Assembly (NCBI RefSeq): GCF_006346335.1
Contig: NZ_VDMC01000008.1
Location: 62,001-126,000 of the forward strand
Length of the DNA: 64,000 bases
Reading direction: 5' to 3'
Source of the DNA: Aequorivita sinensis
Lineage (GTDB): Bacteria; Bacteroidota; Bacteroidia; Flavobacteriales; Flavobacteriaceae
Under the pieces are notes generated by a model, which saw only the letters and a list, made by a program, of their open reading frames with translations, was not told the DNA's origin and ran no database searches. This document shows positions 45,956-56,043 of the stretch, in pieces; positions within the stretch are counted from its first letter, which is position 1; every line of letters starts with the position of its first letter. The position numbers and the translations under genes were made by a program.

Positions 45956-47857
45956 ATGAAAAAAATTACCTGCCTTGTATTACTTCTTTGCACAGCTATA
46001 ACATTCGCCCAAAACGATTTTTCAATAGCCTCTATTAATAAGGAATTGTTGGAATATTCTAATAGTGTGTTAATAGACGAGAGTGTTGCCTTAGATGTTA
46101 CTAATATTAATACAGTTAAAACAACGAAGCGCCGTGTTATTGCCGTTTTAAATAAAATGGGCAATGGCGATACCAACCTTTATGAATACTACGACGACAA
46201 TTCTAAGGTAAAAAACATTAGAGTTTGGATATACAACGCTTTTGGGAAAGAAATTGCCAGTTTTAAAAAGAAAGATTTTAACGATGTAAGTCGAACTGGG
46301 ATAAGTATTTATAGTGACGACCGTGTGCTTTATTTAAATTACACGCCTACTACCTACCCTTATATAGTAGTTTATGAAAGTGAAGCCGAAAGTGGCGACT
46401 CTGCTTTTATACAGCCTTGGCAACCCTTAGGTGGATATGCTGAAAGCACTCAAAAGAGTGTGTTTACGATTAAATACAATCCATTAAATAAGCCAAACTA
46501 CAGCGCAAGAAATATTGAAGATTTTGATATTTCAATTTCAGATACCGACAACGAACTTACTTTTACAGCTGTGAACTTGAAGGCAGTTCGCCTGGAAGAA
46601 CACAGCCCATCGAGTAGAAGCATATTGCCTCACGTTATGGTTGCGTTGCAAAATTTTAAATTAAAAGGTACAGCCGGAACAAGTGAGAACTGGCAAAAAT
46701 TTGGTAGTTGGTTGGATAATAAGCTCCTTGCCGATGTAAGTGATCTTCCCGAAGGAACAAAAGCAAAGGTTAGAAGTTTAGTAGCAAACGAAACTACAAA
46801 CGAAGGAAAAGCAAGAAAAATATACCAATTTGTACAAGATAAAGTTCGTTATGTAAGCATTCAAATAGGTATTGGTGGATGGAAACCTATGCCTGCTTCG
46901 GATGTAGATAAGTTAAGTTATGGCGATTGTAAAGCGCTGACGATGTATACAAAATCTCTTCTTGAAGTGGTAGGTGTGCCTTCATATTATACCTTAGTAA
47001 ATGCAGGGGAGAACATAATGGAGATTGAAGAAAACTTTGCCACGCCTTGGTTTAATCACGCTATACTCGCCATTCCTAAAGATGATGGTTATACTTGGTT
47101 AGAATGCACAAGTCAAGATACACCTTATGGTTATTTAGGAGATTTTACAGATAATCGAGATGTATTAATAATGACTCCTGAAGGAGGAAAAGTTACTCGT
47201 ACCAAAACGTATACAACTCAAGAAAACTTACAGACCAACTTCACTAATCTTACAGTAGATGCTCAAGGGAATGTTACTGCGCATTTTAAAGGTGTTTCTG
47301 AAGGGATGCAATACGACAGCAAGTATCTTCTTCCAAAACAAAAACAAGAAGATATAGATAGATTTTACAAAAAGAGATGGAGTTATGTAAATGGGTTTAC
47401 TGTAGATGACATTAAATTTAAAAATGATAGAGAAGAAGTGATTTTTACTGAAAATATTGAAGTTTCAGTTCCAAATTATGCCAACCCAGTTGGAGAAGAT
47501 TTTCTCTTTTGTCCAAATATTTTCAATCAAAATAAATACATACCTCCACGAATTGATGATAGGAAACAAAACCTATTTATCCGTCACGGATTTGTTGATG
47601 TGGATACTGTTGAAGTAGCTCTTCCAGAAAATTTCAGCATTGACGGCCTGCCAGAAGATTTGGCTTTGGAAACCAAATTTGGGAAATACGAAGTTAGCTT
47701 CAATGAAACCGATGAAAATAAATTAATATACAGTCGAAAGCTTCGTATTGAAGAAGGAGAGTATCCTCCAAATGAATATGAAGAATATCGTGATTTTTTA
47801 AGATCTATTGCGAGGCTTGATAAAACCAAAATTCTTTTAAAACAAAACGTTCAATAA
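45956..47857 (+). CDS. DUF3857/transglutaminase-domain exported protein
   Basis: A 633-aa protein with a signal peptide when begun at the ATG at 45956 (MKKITCLVLLLCTAITFAQ). The longer frame overlaps dtd and adds a non-coding-like stretch. A DUF3857 beta domain covers the first ~250 residues. A transglutaminase-like core follows with the nucleophile in SYGDCKALT (Cys325) and His368 in WFNHAIL. The C-terminal beta domain ends near KILLKQNVQ. Probably periplasmic; natural substrates of DUF3857 proteins are not known. A paralogue follows 13 bases downstream. Confidence 0.85.
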   Translation: MKKITCLVLLLCTAITFAQNDFSIASINKELLEYSNSVLIDESVALDVTNINTVKTTKRRVIAVLNKMGNGDTNLYEYYDDNSKVKNIRVWIYNAFGKEIASFKKKDFNDVSRTGISIYSDDRVLYLNYTPTTYPYIVVYESEAESGDSAFIQPWQPLGGYAESTQKSVFTIKYNPLNKPNYSARNIEDFDISISDTDNELTFTAVNLKAVRLEEHSPSSRSILPHVMVALQNFKLKGTAGTSENWQKFGSWLDNKLLADVSDLPEGTKAKVRSLVANETTNEGKARKIYQFVQDKVRYVSIQIGIGGWKPMPASDVDKLSYGDCKALTMYTKSLLEVVGVPSYYTLVNAGENIMEIEENFATPWFNHAILAIPKDDGYTWLECTSQDTPYGYLGDFTDNRDVLIMTPEGGKVTRTKTYTTQENLQTNFTNLTVDAQGNVTAHFKGVSEGMQYDSKYLLPKQKQEDIDRFYKKRWSYVNGFTVDDIKFKNDREEVIFTENIEVSVPNYANPVGEDFLFCPNIFNQNKYIPPRIDDRKQNLFIRHGFVDVDTVEVALPENFSIDGLPEDLALETKFGKYEVSFNETDENKLIYSRKLRIEEGEYPPNEYEEYRDFLRSIARLDKTKILLKQNVQ

Positions 47858-47870
47858 CTAACTACCACTT

Positions 47871-49889
47871 ATGAAAACTAATCTACTTTCAGTAATAATT
47901 ACTATGTGCTTTTTGAATATTTCAGTAGCGCAAGACTATAGATTTGGAAAGGTTTCTAAAGAAGAATTACTTCAAAAAGAACACCCTACAGATCCTTCTG
48001 CAAACGCTGCAGTGTTGTATCGAGAAGTAAAAACCGAATTTCAATACAATCAAGATTCCGGATGGTATATGGTTACCGATTACTTCGAAAGAGTAAAGAT
48101 TTACAACAAAGAAGGTTTTGATTGGGCAAACGCCGAAATTAATTTGTACAAGGGTGAAGGGGAAGACAAACTGCTAGGACTGAGAGGAAACACGTATTAC
48201 TTGGACGAAAATGGAAAGGTTCAAGACGAAAAACTTCGAAAAGATGGAATTTTTGAAGAAGAAACTTCTAAGTACCTAACTCAGACAAAAATCACAATGC
48301 CAGCTGTTCGCGAAGGTGCTGTAATAGAGTATAAATACACTATTAATTCACCATTTATTTTTAATATAGATGAGTTTAGATTTCAGGAAACAATTCCGAT
48401 AGAGAAGGTGAATATGGTTTTCAAAACTCCAGAATATTTCATTTATAAAACACACCAAAGAGGGTGGGTGCCATATAAAGTAGATAAAGTTACTAGAGAA
48501 AGATCTATCACATTCCGTCAAACAACTAGAGATTTAAGACCATTAAGTGGTAGTGGAATTCCTGAGACTACCACTCGTGAGGTAAAGTTTAAAGAAGATA
48601 CATACAGTGTAGATATCGATAATGTACCTGCTTTAAAAGAAGAAGCGTTTGTAGGTAACTTAAACAATTACACCACAGCCTTACAGTTTGAGATGAGTTA
48701 CATAGACTTTCCTGGTTCGCCGTTAAAAACCTATGCTACAAATTGGGAAGATGTTTCAAAAAGTATATATAGAGTAGATTTATTTGGAGCTGAATTAGAA
48801 CGTAAAAACTATTTTGAAAAAGACTTAAACAATATTCTTCAAGGGGTTAGTTCTTCTGAAGAAAAAATTGGACGTATTTTTTCTTTCGTATTAAATAAAA
48901 TGACTTGGAATGGCTACAATGGTTATTATACCAATGAAGGAGTTAGAGATGCTTATAAAAAGGGCTCAGGAAATGCAGCCGATATTAATCTAATGTTGGT
49001 GGCTATGCTTCGCCACGCGAATTTGGAAGCCAATCCAGTGTTGGTTAGTACAAAATCACATGGAATTCCACTTTTTCCTACGCGTAATGGTTTTAACTAT
49101 GTAATTGCTGGGGTACAACTTCCTCAAGGAATATTATTGTTAGATGCGACAAATAAAGATGCTGAAATAGGTGTTTTAAAGTCTAGTATTCAAAATTGGA
49201 AAGGTCGTGTTGTAAAGAAAGATGGAACTTCGAGTTGGGTATCGTTAAGCTCGATGATTCCTGCTGTAAAAAGTACGATGATAGCTGCTGAAATTACTCC
49301 AGATTTAATGCTTACTGGAAAAAACCAAAGTAGATTTACTGGAAATTATGCATTTAAATACCGCTCAGATTTTAAAAGTTTAAATGAAGATGCACAGCGA
49401 AAAAAAATAGAAAAAGATTTAACTCCAGCAGAATTAGCTAACTTAGAGTTCGAAAATTTAGCTTCCCCTGGTGCTCCGGTATCTCTAAAATACGATTTTG
49501 AAGCTATGGACTTAGTAGAAGATGTTGCAGGAAAACTTTATTTTTCGCCTATGGTATTTTTAGCTACAGAAGAAACTCCTTTTAAAACTGAAACTCGCTT
49601 GTATCCAATAGATTTTGGATATCCGATTAAGGATAGATATATTGTTACTATATCGCTGCCAGAAGGTTATAATGTTGAGTCGCTACCTGAAAATGTGGTT
49701 TATAATTTAGGTGAAAACCAAGGCACTTATCGTTATTTAATTTCACAGGCAGGAAACAAACTTCAGCTATCGGTTGAATTTGCAATAAATCAATCGTATA
49801 TCGCAGCGGAAGATTATGGGAACTTAAAAAAATTCTTTGAACTTTTAATAGCAAAAGAAAACGAAAAAGTAGTACTTTCAAAAGCATAA
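47871..49889 (+). CDS. DUF3857 paralogue lacking transglutaminase catalytic residues
   Basis: A 672-aa exported protein (signal peptide ending SVAQ, residue 20) with the same DUF3857 plus transglutaminase-like layout as its neighbour. At the nucleophile position it reads SGNAADINL, with Ala369 in place of Cys, and FNYVIA, with Tyr410 in place of His. LLLDAT keeps the Asp region. It is therefore probably a non-catalytic relative, perhaps a partner of the upstream protein. The stop overlaps the start of the MazG-like gene by one base. Confidence 0.83.
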   Translation: MKTNLLSVIITMCFLNISVAQDYRFGKVSKEELLQKEHPTDPSANAAVLYREVKTEFQYNQDSGWYMVTDYFERVKIYNKEGFDWANAEINLYKGEGEDKLLGLRGNTYYLDENGKVQDEKLRKDGIFEEETSKYLTQTKITMPAVREGAVIEYKYTINSPFIFNIDEFRFQETIPIEKVNMVFKTPEYFIYKTHQRGWVPYKVDKVTRERSITFRQTTRDLRPLSGSGIPETTTREVKFKEDTYSVDIDNVPALKEEAFVGNLNNYTTALQFEMSYIDFPGSPLKTYATNWEDVSKSIYRVDLFGAELERKNYFEKDLNNILQGVSSSEEKIGRIFSFVLNKMTWNGYNGYYTNEGVRDAYKKGSGNAADINLMLVAMLRHANLEANPVLVSTKSHGIPLFPTRNGFNYVIAGVQLPQGILLLDATNKDAEIGVLKSSIQNWKGRVVKKDGTSSWVSLSSMIPAVKSTMIAAEITPDLMLTGKNQSRFTGNYAFKYRSDFKSLNEDAQRKKIEKDLTPAELANLEFENLASPGAPVSLKYDFEAMDLVEDVAGKLYFSPMVFLATEETPFKTETRLYPIDFGYPIKDRYIVTISLPEGYNVESLPENVVYNLGENQGTYRYLISQAGNKLQLSVEFAINQSYIAAEDYGNLKKFFELLIAKENEKVVLSKA

Positions 49890-50215
49890 TGGATATAAAA
49901 AACGCACAAAAAGCAGTAGATGTTTGGATAAAAGAACATGGTGTTCGTTATTTTAACGAGCTTACTAATATGGCTCAACTTACTGAAGAGGTAGGGGAAG
50001 TAGCTAGAATTATTGCCCGTCGATATGGGGAGCAAAGCGAAAAGGAAAGCGATAAAAATAAAGACTTGGGCGAGGAGCTAGCAGATGTTATTTTTGTAGT
50101 GCTTTGTCTTGCAAATCAAACAGGCGTAAATCTTGAAGAAGCTTTTAATAAAAAACTAGATATTAAGACAAAGCGCGATCACGATAGGCACCACAACAAC
50201 GAAAAATTAAAGTAA
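49889..50215 (+). CDS. MazG-like nucleotide pyrophosphohydrolase
   Basis: A 108-aa all-alpha NTP pyrophosphatase. QLTEEVGEVARIIARRYGE gives the EExxE metal-binding motif and LGEELADVIFVVLCLAN the ExxD motif. Such single-domain enzymes remove non-standard or excess (d)NTPs. It starts within the preceding stop codon (TAATG) and is followed immediately by the next gene, so it is part of a tight operon with aroA. Confidence 0.88.
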   Translation: MDIKNAQKAVDVWIKEHGVRYFNELTNMAQLTEEVGEVARIIARRYGEQSEKESDKNKDLGEELADVIFVVLCLANQTGVNLEEAFNKKLDIKTKRDHDRHHNNEKLK

Positions 50216-50455
50216 ATGTTTAAGAAAGTAATAAACACCAAAGGTTTTTGGAAATCGGTAATATCATTAGCAGTGTCCTTTGCTATTTTGTTTGCTTTAA
50301 TTAAGTGGGCAATAGAAGGTTTTGACATGGCTTATTTTACCGAAAGAAATCCGTTGGTGTTTATGCTTACACTTCTCGGTGCGGGCTTTGTGTATGGTTT
50401 CTTTGTAACCTTCGGAAAATTTAGAGCAAAGATTAAAGAGAAAGAACAAAGATAA
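50216..50455 (+). CDS. small two-helix membrane protein
   Basis: A 79-aa protein with hydrophobic segments at about residues 12-30 (FWKSVISLAVSFAILFALI) and 45-66 (PLVFMLTLLGAGFVYGFFVTFG) and a Lys-rich C-terminus. No family recognised. Its ATG directly follows the stop of the MazG-like gene and its stop overlaps the aroA start (TAATG), so all three are coupled. Confidence 0.75.
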   Translation: MFKKVINTKGFWKSVISLAVSFAILFALIKWAIEGFDMAYFTERNPLVFMLTLLGAGFVYGFFVTFGKFRAKIKEKEQR

Positions 50456-51720
50456 TGAAGGCTGTCCTAGAATCAGGAAGTTTTCACACTCGCGGCATAC
50501 AGACGAGTAATAATTCTGTTGAAATTAATATTAGTGGCTCTAAAAGCGAATCGAATAGATTGTTGATTCTTCAAGCGCAGTTTCATAATATTTCAATTGA
50601 AAATCTCTCAGATAGTGACGATACTGAGGTGCTTAAAAAAGGACTTCAAGTTGGTAATGGAGAAGTAGATGTACATCATGCAGGTACGGCAATGAGATTT
50701 CTTACAGCTTATTTTGCTGTAAAAGAAGGTGCCGAAATCACACTCACCGGAAGTAAGCGAATGCAAGAACGCCCTATAGCAATTCTTGTAGATGCGCTTA
50801 GAAGCATAGGGGCTGAGATAGAATATCTTAAAAATGATGGTTTTCCTCCTTTAAAGATTAAAGGAAGAAATCTTCAGAAAACCAATGTGTCAATTCAATC
50901 TAACGTTAGCAGTCAGTATATATCGGCATTAATGCTGGTGGCGCCCATGCTTCAAAATGGATTGAATGTTAAATTAGAAGGAAAAACCACTTCACTTCCT
51001 TATATAGAAATGACACTTTCATTGATGACGAGAATAGGTGTAAAGGCCCAATTCAACAAAAATGAAATAACTATTTCTTCAACAAAAAACATTCAAGATA
51101 TATCTCTAGTTGTAGAATCTGATTGGAGCTCTGCTTCATATTTTTATAGCTTAGTTGCACTTTCGGGGGTAAATGCTATAAATAAGATAGTTTTAAAGAG
51201 TTATATACAAGGCAGTATACAAGGCGATGCAGCTTTGGATGAAATTTATCGCGCATTGGGCGTTAAAACCGTATTTAATGATGTAGAGAAATCTATAACA
51301 ATTTCGAAAATTGAAACTCGATTGCCAGATTGTTTAAGCTTCGATTTATCAAACACCCCAGATTTAGCTCAAACAATTTCGGTAAGCTGTTTTGGATTGG
51401 GAATTGCTTGTAAACTAACAGGACTACACACCTTAAAAATCAAAGAAACAGATAGACTTTTAGCCTTAAAAACTGAGCTAGAAAAGTTAGGTGCAACAGT
51501 AGAAGTAGATGAAAACTCATTAACACTAAAGCGTGCTACTTCAATAAAAACGAATGCTGTAATAGAAACCTATCAAGACCATAGAATGGCGATGGCATTT
51601 GCACCATTATTTTTAAAGACTAATCTCACAATTAATAATGCAGAGGTTGTATCAAAATCTTACCCAAATTTTTGGAATGACTTACAAAAATTTGGAATTG
51701 ATTTAGCTTTAATTCCATAA
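50455..51720 (+). CDS. aroA: 3-phosphoshikimate 1-carboxyvinyltransferase (EPSP synthase)
   Basis: Transfers an enolpyruvyl group from PEP to shikimate-3-phosphate. The 421-aa protein has SGSKSESNRLLILQA, HAGTAMRFLTAYFA (PEP site), KETDRLLALKTELEKLGA and DHRMAMAFAP, in the usual order. The N-terminal KSESNR has Glu-Ser where many enzymes have Lys-Ser-x-Thr/Ser, which is a small variation seen in Bacteroidota. It ends an operon with the MazG-like and small membrane protein genes. Confidence 0.95.
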   Translation: MKAVLESGSFHTRGIQTSNNSVEINISGSKSESNRLLILQAQFHNISIENLSDSDDTEVLKKGLQVGNGEVDVHHAGTAMRFLTAYFAVKEGAEITLTGSKRMQERPIAILVDALRSIGAEIEYLKNDGFPPLKIKGRNLQKTNVSIQSNVSSQYISALMLVAPMLQNGLNVKLEGKTTSLPYIEMTLSLMTRIGVKAQFNKNEITISSTKNIQDISLVVESDWSSASYFYSLVALSGVNAINKIVLKSYIQGSIQGDAALDEIYRALGVKTVFNDVEKSITISKIETRLPDCLSFDLSNTPDLAQTISVSCFGLGIACKLTGLHTLKIKETDRLLALKTELEKLGATVEVDENSLTLKRATSIKTNAVIETYQDHRMAMAFAPLFLKTNLTINNAEVVSKSYPNFWNDLQKFGIDLALIP

Positions 51721-51865
51721 ATGGCATTTGAAGTTTTCTTGCTAAATAAAAATTTTAGATTTTTTAGCACCCATAATATTGGCAATCATTTAACAAATAA
51801 ACCTTTTTACGACTCTCTGCAAGCCTAGCAAACATAGGGTGTAATCAAAATAAAGTGCTAATTAC

Positions 51866-51897
51866 TTGACAACGCCTATCTTGAGGTTGTATATTTG
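51866..51897 (+). promoter_or_regulatory. queA promoter (TTG and TATATTTG)
   Basis: TTG at 51866-51868 and TATATTTG at 51890-51897, 21 bases apart, form one of the best Bacteroidota promoters in the window. Transcription would start near 51902, which rules out the TTG frame start at 51895. Confidence 0.7.
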
Positions 51898-51936
51898 CAA
51901 CCTTTTAAAAACCTTAAGACAAGACGCATTATGGGA

Positions 51937-52986
51937 ATGAAACTATCACATTACAATTTTGAACTTCCACCAGAATTATTAGCAGAATATCCTGCAGAAA
52001 ACCGTGACGAATCTAGATTGATGGTACTCGACAGAAAAGCGAGAACTATTGAGCATAAATTATTTAAAGATTTAATCGATTATTTTGAGGAAGACGATGT
52101 GTTAGTAACAAATAACACTAAAGTATTCCCAGCGAGATTATTCGGGAATAAAGAAAAAACAGGAGCGCGTATTGAAGTTTTTCTTCTTAGAGAATTAAAT
52201 TCAGAAACGCGTCTTTGGGATGTTTTAGTAGATCCAGCTAGAAAGATTAGAATTGGAAATAAACTTTATTTCGGTGATGATGAAACTCTTGTAGCTGAAG
52301 TTATTGATAATACTACAAGTCGCGGTAGAACACTTCGTTTTCTTTTTGACGGATCTTATGAAGAATTCAGAAATAAATTAACTGAATTAGGGGAAACACC
52401 ACTTCCAAAATACATAAAGAGAGAAGTTGAGCCAGAAGATGCTGAGCGTTACCAAACGATATTCGCAAAAGTTGAGGGTGCTGTTGCTGCTCCAACTGCA
52501 GGATTACACTTTTCAAAACACCTTTTAAAGCGTTTAGAAATTAAGGGTGTGAATATGGCTGAAGTTACTTTACACGTTGGTTTAGGTACTTTTAGTTCTG
52601 TTGAAGTTGAAGACCTTTCTAAGCACAAAATGGACTCAGAAGAAATGAGTATCAGTCAAGAAACAGCAGATATAGTTAATGCAGGTCTAGAGCGTAAAAA
52701 ACGTGTTTGTGCTGTAGGTACTACTGCTATGCGAGCTTTAGAAAGTTCTGTTTCATCAAACTTCCGCTTAAATCCATATAGTGGATGGACAAATAAGTTT
52801 ATTTTCCCTCCTTATGATTTCAGTATAGCAAATGCGATGATTACGAATTTCCACACTCCAAAATCTACTTTAATGATGATGGCTGCAGCTTTTGCTGGTC
52901 ACGATTTCCTTAAAGAAGCTTATGCGGAAGCAATTAAAGAAAAATATAACTTCTACTCTTATGGTGATGCAATGTTAATCATCTAA
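51937..52986 (+). CDS. queA: tRNA preQ1(34) S-adenosylmethionine ribosyltransferase-isomerase
   Basis: Moves the ribosyl group of SAM onto preQ1 in tRNA during queuosine synthesis. The 349-aa protein opens [20 protein letters not shown], then [40 protein letters not shown] and [14 protein letters not shown], all family signatures. An ATG two codons upstream (51931) is an equally possible start. The terminator lies directly after it. Confidence 0.95.
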   Translation: MKLSHYNFELPPELLAEYPAENRDESRLMVLDRKARTIEHKLFKDLIDYFEEDDVLVTNNTKVFPARLFGNKEKTGARIEVFLLRELNSETRLWDVLVDPARKIRIGNKLYFGDDETLVAEVIDNTTSRGRTLRFLFDGSYEEFRNKLTELGETPLPKYIKREVEPEDAERYQTIFAKVEGAVAAPTAGLHFSKHLLKRLEIKGVNMAEVTLHVGLGTFSSVEVEDLSKHKMDSEEMSISQETADIVNAGLERKKRVCAVGTTAMRALESSVSSNFRLNPYSGWTNKFIFPPYDFSIANAMITNFHTPKSTLMMMAAAFAGHDFLKEAYAEAIKEKYNFYSYGDAMLII

Positions 52987-53005
52987 TAACTGTTTAAGAT
53001 ATCAG

Positions 53006-53037
53006 AAAAATCCCGACCTAAAATCGGGATTTTTTTT
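53006..53037 (+). terminator. intrinsic terminator after queA
   Basis: AAAAATCCCGA / TCGGGATTTTT (11 bp) with a CCTAAAA loop and a run of T. Confidence 0.88.
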
Positions 53038-53207
53038 ATTCCTAATTTTTAAATATTATCCTAATCCTATCACCATGATTGTGGGATATCTTGAATATTT
53101 TGCAAATAATTAAAGTTAGTACAGCGTATTTGTAAGTCTTTGGTTTTCAAATGTGGAAATAAAAAATTACCTTAGTCTCTTCTATTTAAGACTAACCGGA
53201 TATTTGA

Positions 53208-54866
53208 ATGAAAAAAACTACTCTTTTCTTCATTTTATGCTTCACCTTTCTTTACGCCTTTTCACAAGGTAATGGAGAACCGCTACCTGTTAGTTGGGGA
53301 TTGAATATGGAATCCACACCCAGTATAGTAGAGTTGCCTGCTATAGATTTTGAAACTATAAATAGAGAAGACAAGGTAAACGATCAAGATAAAAGCATGC
53401 CTTGGCGATATGGTATTGAAATTCCTGTTAGATTAGATATGCAACATAACGGTCTTTGGACTGTATTACCCAATGGAGGTAAAATATGGCAGGCAACGAT
53501 TCAGTCTTCAGAAGCGGTAAATTTGAGCGTGAATTTCGATAAGTTTTATTTACCTGCAGGTTCTAGATTGCAACTTTTTAATAATGAACATACCGATATA
53601 ACTTCAACGTTTACTAGTCATCAAAATCGTGATGATGGCCGGATAGGTACTTGGTTTGTTGAAGGAGATATTCTTTGGATAGAATATTACCAACCTCCAA
53701 ACGTAGAAGGAGAACCTGAACTTCAATTAAGGAGTGTGATTCACGGATACAGAATGACTGCAATAAATACTATGCTCAATAATTCTAGAGGAATAAATGA
53801 GTCTGGCGATTGTAATTACGATGTTAATTGTTCAGTTGGTAATGACTTCGATCAGAAAAAAGATTTATTAAAAAAATCTGTTGCCTTACTAAATCTTGGA
53901 AATGGATTGTTATGTTCGTCTGCATTAATCAATAACACCCGAAACGATAAAACACCTTATTTGCTTACTGCTAACCATTGTCTTGATAATAGTGACCCTT
54001 CCTTTTGGACTGTGCGTTTTAATTGGGTAAGCCCAAACCCTGTTTGTGGAACTGGAGAAGACAGTAGTGATATACAAACAAACTTTACCATAAGTGGTGC
54101 AGAATTAAAAGCCCACAATAGCTTAAGCGACTTTGCTCTTGTGAAATTATACGATGACATTCCAAATTCTTGGGACGTTGCTTTTGCAGGTTGGGATAAT
54201 TTAGATACCGACCCATTGTTTGAAGTAGGGATACACCATCCTCAAGGTGATATTATGAAAGTTTGTAGAGACGATTCTGGGGCTCAAAAAATTGATGCCA
54301 ACGGAACTAAAGCATGGATTATTGGAGGCGGGTCTCAAGGGTCTGGAAATGGTTGGGAAATAGGAACTACGGAAAGTGGCTCTTCAGGTTCACCATTATT
54401 TAATGAGAACGGTAAAATTATAGGTCAGCTATACGCTGGGGAATCAGCTTGTTTAGGATTAGAAACAAATAACGGCTACGATTTATATGGTAGATTTGGT
54501 GTGTCTTGGAATTCCGGTACAACTCCTGAAACTAGATTGGTTGATTGGTTAGACCCAATTGAATCTGGACAAACAAGTATAGAAACTCTACAAAACAATC
54601 TTAATGTACCTGATTTTGAAGATTTGGGGAAACTATTAATCTACCCAAATCCTGCCAGTACTACGTTAACAGTTTTAAACAATCGCTATCCTAATTTAAG
54701 ATATCAGTTGTTTAATGTAATAGGGCAAGAAATAAACTCAGGATCATTATCGAATACGATGAATACAATAATAGTAGATAATATATCGGAAGGTATTTAT
54801 TTTCTTTACCTTGTAAACCAGGACAACAACGATTCAATGACAAAAAAGATTGTAATTAAACACTAA
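53208..54866 (+). CDS. secreted trypsin-like serine protease with T9SS tail
   Basis: A 552-aa secreted protease. Signal peptide to about residue 20 (YAFSQ), an N-terminal propeptide or beta domain (~30-190), then a lysyl-endopeptidase-like chymotrypsin domain: LLTANHCLDN (His257), an Asp in SLSDFALVKL, and Ser393 in ESGSSGSPLF, so the triad is complete. The C-terminal ~75 residues are a type A sorting domain (LLIYPNPASTTLTV). The cysteine pattern around CNYDVNCSVG also fits that protease family. Probably an extracellular digestive enzyme (inference). Confidence 0.9.
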   Translation: MKKTTLFFILCFTFLYAFSQGNGEPLPVSWGLNMESTPSIVELPAIDFETINREDKVNDQDKSMPWRYGIEIPVRLDMQHNGLWTVLPNGGKIWQATIQSSEAVNLSVNFDKFYLPAGSRLQLFNNEHTDITSTFTSHQNRDDGRIGTWFVEGDILWIEYYQPPNVEGEPELQLRSVIHGYRMTAINTMLNNSRGINESGDCNYDVNCSVGNDFDQKKDLLKKSVALLNLGNGLLCSSALINNTRNDKTPYLLTANHCLDNSDPSFWTVRFNWVSPNPVCGTGEDSSDIQTNFTISGAELKAHNSLSDFALVKLYDDIPNSWDVAFAGWDNLDTDPLFEVGIHHPQGDIMKVCRDDSGAQKIDANGTKAWIIGGGSQGSGNGWEIGTTESGSSGSPLFNENGKIIGQLYAGESACLGLETNNGYDLYGRFGVSWNSGTTPETRLVDWLDPIESGQTSIETLQNNLNVPDFEDLGKLLIYPNPASTTLTVLNNRYPNLRYQLFNVIGQEINSGSLSNTMNTIIVDNISEGIYFLYLVNQDNNDSMTKKIVIKH

Positions 54867-54889
54867 CCTCCTCTAATTTCTATATAGTC

Positions 54890-54926
54890 AAAAGCCTCTT
54901 TTCCAATTTGGAAAAGAGGCTTTTTT
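54890..54926 (+). terminator. strong intrinsic terminator
   Basis: A 15-bp perfect stem, AAAAGCCTCTTTTCC / GGAAAAGAGGCTTTT, with an AATTT loop and a trailing T run, after the serine protease gene. Confidence 0.9.
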
Positions 54927-54939
54927 GTTTTAAAAACCC

Positions 54940-54947
54940 TAATTTTG
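54940..54947 (+). promoter_or_regulatory. rlmN promoter -7 element TAATTTTG
   Basis: Perfect TAnnTTTG match ending 4 bases before the rlmN ATG at 54952, which implies a leaderless or nearly leaderless mRNA. Confidence 0.5.
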
Positions 54948-54951
54948 CAGC

Positions 54952-55992
54952 ATGACAGAACAGAAGAAAGATATACGAGCCTTATCAAAAGAAGAACTTA
55001 GAGATTTCTTTGTTAGCATTGGCGACAAAGCCTTCCGTGGGACGCAGGTTTATGAATGGTTATGGAGTAAAGGAAGTCATAGTTTTGACGATATGACTAA
55101 TCTTTCAAAAGAACTGCGAGCACATCTTAACGAGAATTTCGTTATAAATCACATTAAAGTCGATCACTTTCAAAAAAGTAGTGATGGAACTATAAAAAAT
55201 GCCGTAAAGCTGTTTGACGACTTTGTGGTGGAATCTGTGTTGATACCCACTAAAAACAGAACTACTGCTTGTGTTTCTTCGCAAGTTGGGTGCAGTTTAG
55301 ATTGTTCGTTTTGTGCAACCGCTAGGTTAAAGCGAATGAGAAATCTAAACCCAGATGAAATTTACGATCAAGTGGTTACTATAGATAGAGAGAGTAGGTT
55401 GTATCATAACAAACCGCTTTCCAACATTGTTTTTATGGGAATGGGCGAACCGTTGATGAACTATAAAAACGTGCTAGAATCAATTGAAAAGATCACTAGT
55501 GACGAAGGTTTAGGGATGTCGCCTAAGCGTATCACCGTTTCCACCTCAGGAGTACCTAAAATGATTAAAAAGCTCGCTGATGATGAAGTGAAATTCAACC
55601 TTGCTGTTTCTTTGCATTCTGCGGTTCAAGAAACCAGAGAGCAAATCATGCCATTTGCTAAAAGCTTCACCTTAGAAGACCTTAGAGAGTCGCTAGAGTA
55701 TTGGTACAGTAAAACCAATCGTAAAATTACATACGAATATATTGTTTGGAAGGATATAAATGATAAATGGGAAGATATACAGGCGCTTGTGGCTTTCTGT
55801 AAATATGTGCCGTGTAAAGTAAATATTATTGAATACAACCCGATTGACGATGGGAATTTCCAACAGGCTTCATCAACCGTTATCGACGATTATATAGAGG
55901 CTTTAGAACACAACTATATCCCTGTTACGGTAAGACGAAGTAGAGGAAAAGATATTGATGCTGCCTGCGGACAATTGGCGAACAAACAGTAA
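54952..55992 (+). CDS. rlmN: 23S rRNA (A2503-C2) and tRNA methyltransferase RlmN
   Basis: Radical-SAM methyltransferase acting on A2503 of 23S rRNA. The 346-aa protein has an N-terminal helix-hairpin domain, the [4Fe-4S] motif CSLDCSFCATARL, the GMGEPLMNY SAM-binding motif and a C-terminal Cys in AACGQLA, the second catalytic cysteine. Length and motif spacing are normal. The promoter sits against the start codon. Confidence 0.96.
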   Translation: MTEQKKDIRALSKEELRDFFVSIGDKAFRGTQVYEWLWSKGSHSFDDMTNLSKELRAHLNENFVINHIKVDHFQKSSDGTIKNAVKLFDDFVVESVLIPTKNRTTACVSSQVGCSLDCSFCATARLKRMRNLNPDEIYDQVVTIDRESRLYHNKPLSNIVFMGMGEPLMNYKNVLESIEKITSDEGLGMSPKRITVSTSGVPKMIKKLADDEVKFNLAVSLHSAVQETREQIMPFAKSFTLEDLRESLEYWYSKTNRKITYEYIVWKDINDKWEDIQALVAFCKYVPCKVNIIEYNPIDDGNFQQASSTVIDDYIEALEHNYIPVTVRRSRGKDIDAACGQLANKQ

Positions 55993-55995
55993 ATA

Positions 55996-56024
55996 AAAAG
56001 AGCGGCTATAGGCCGCTCTTTTCC
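55996..56024. terminator. bidirectional intrinsic terminator
   Basis: AAAAGAGCGGC / GCCGCTCTTTT (11 bp) with a TATAG loop, between rlmN and the truncated minus-strand T9SS remnant. Confidence 0.88.
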
Positions 56025-56043
56025 ATTTATGCTAAAATGTAAA

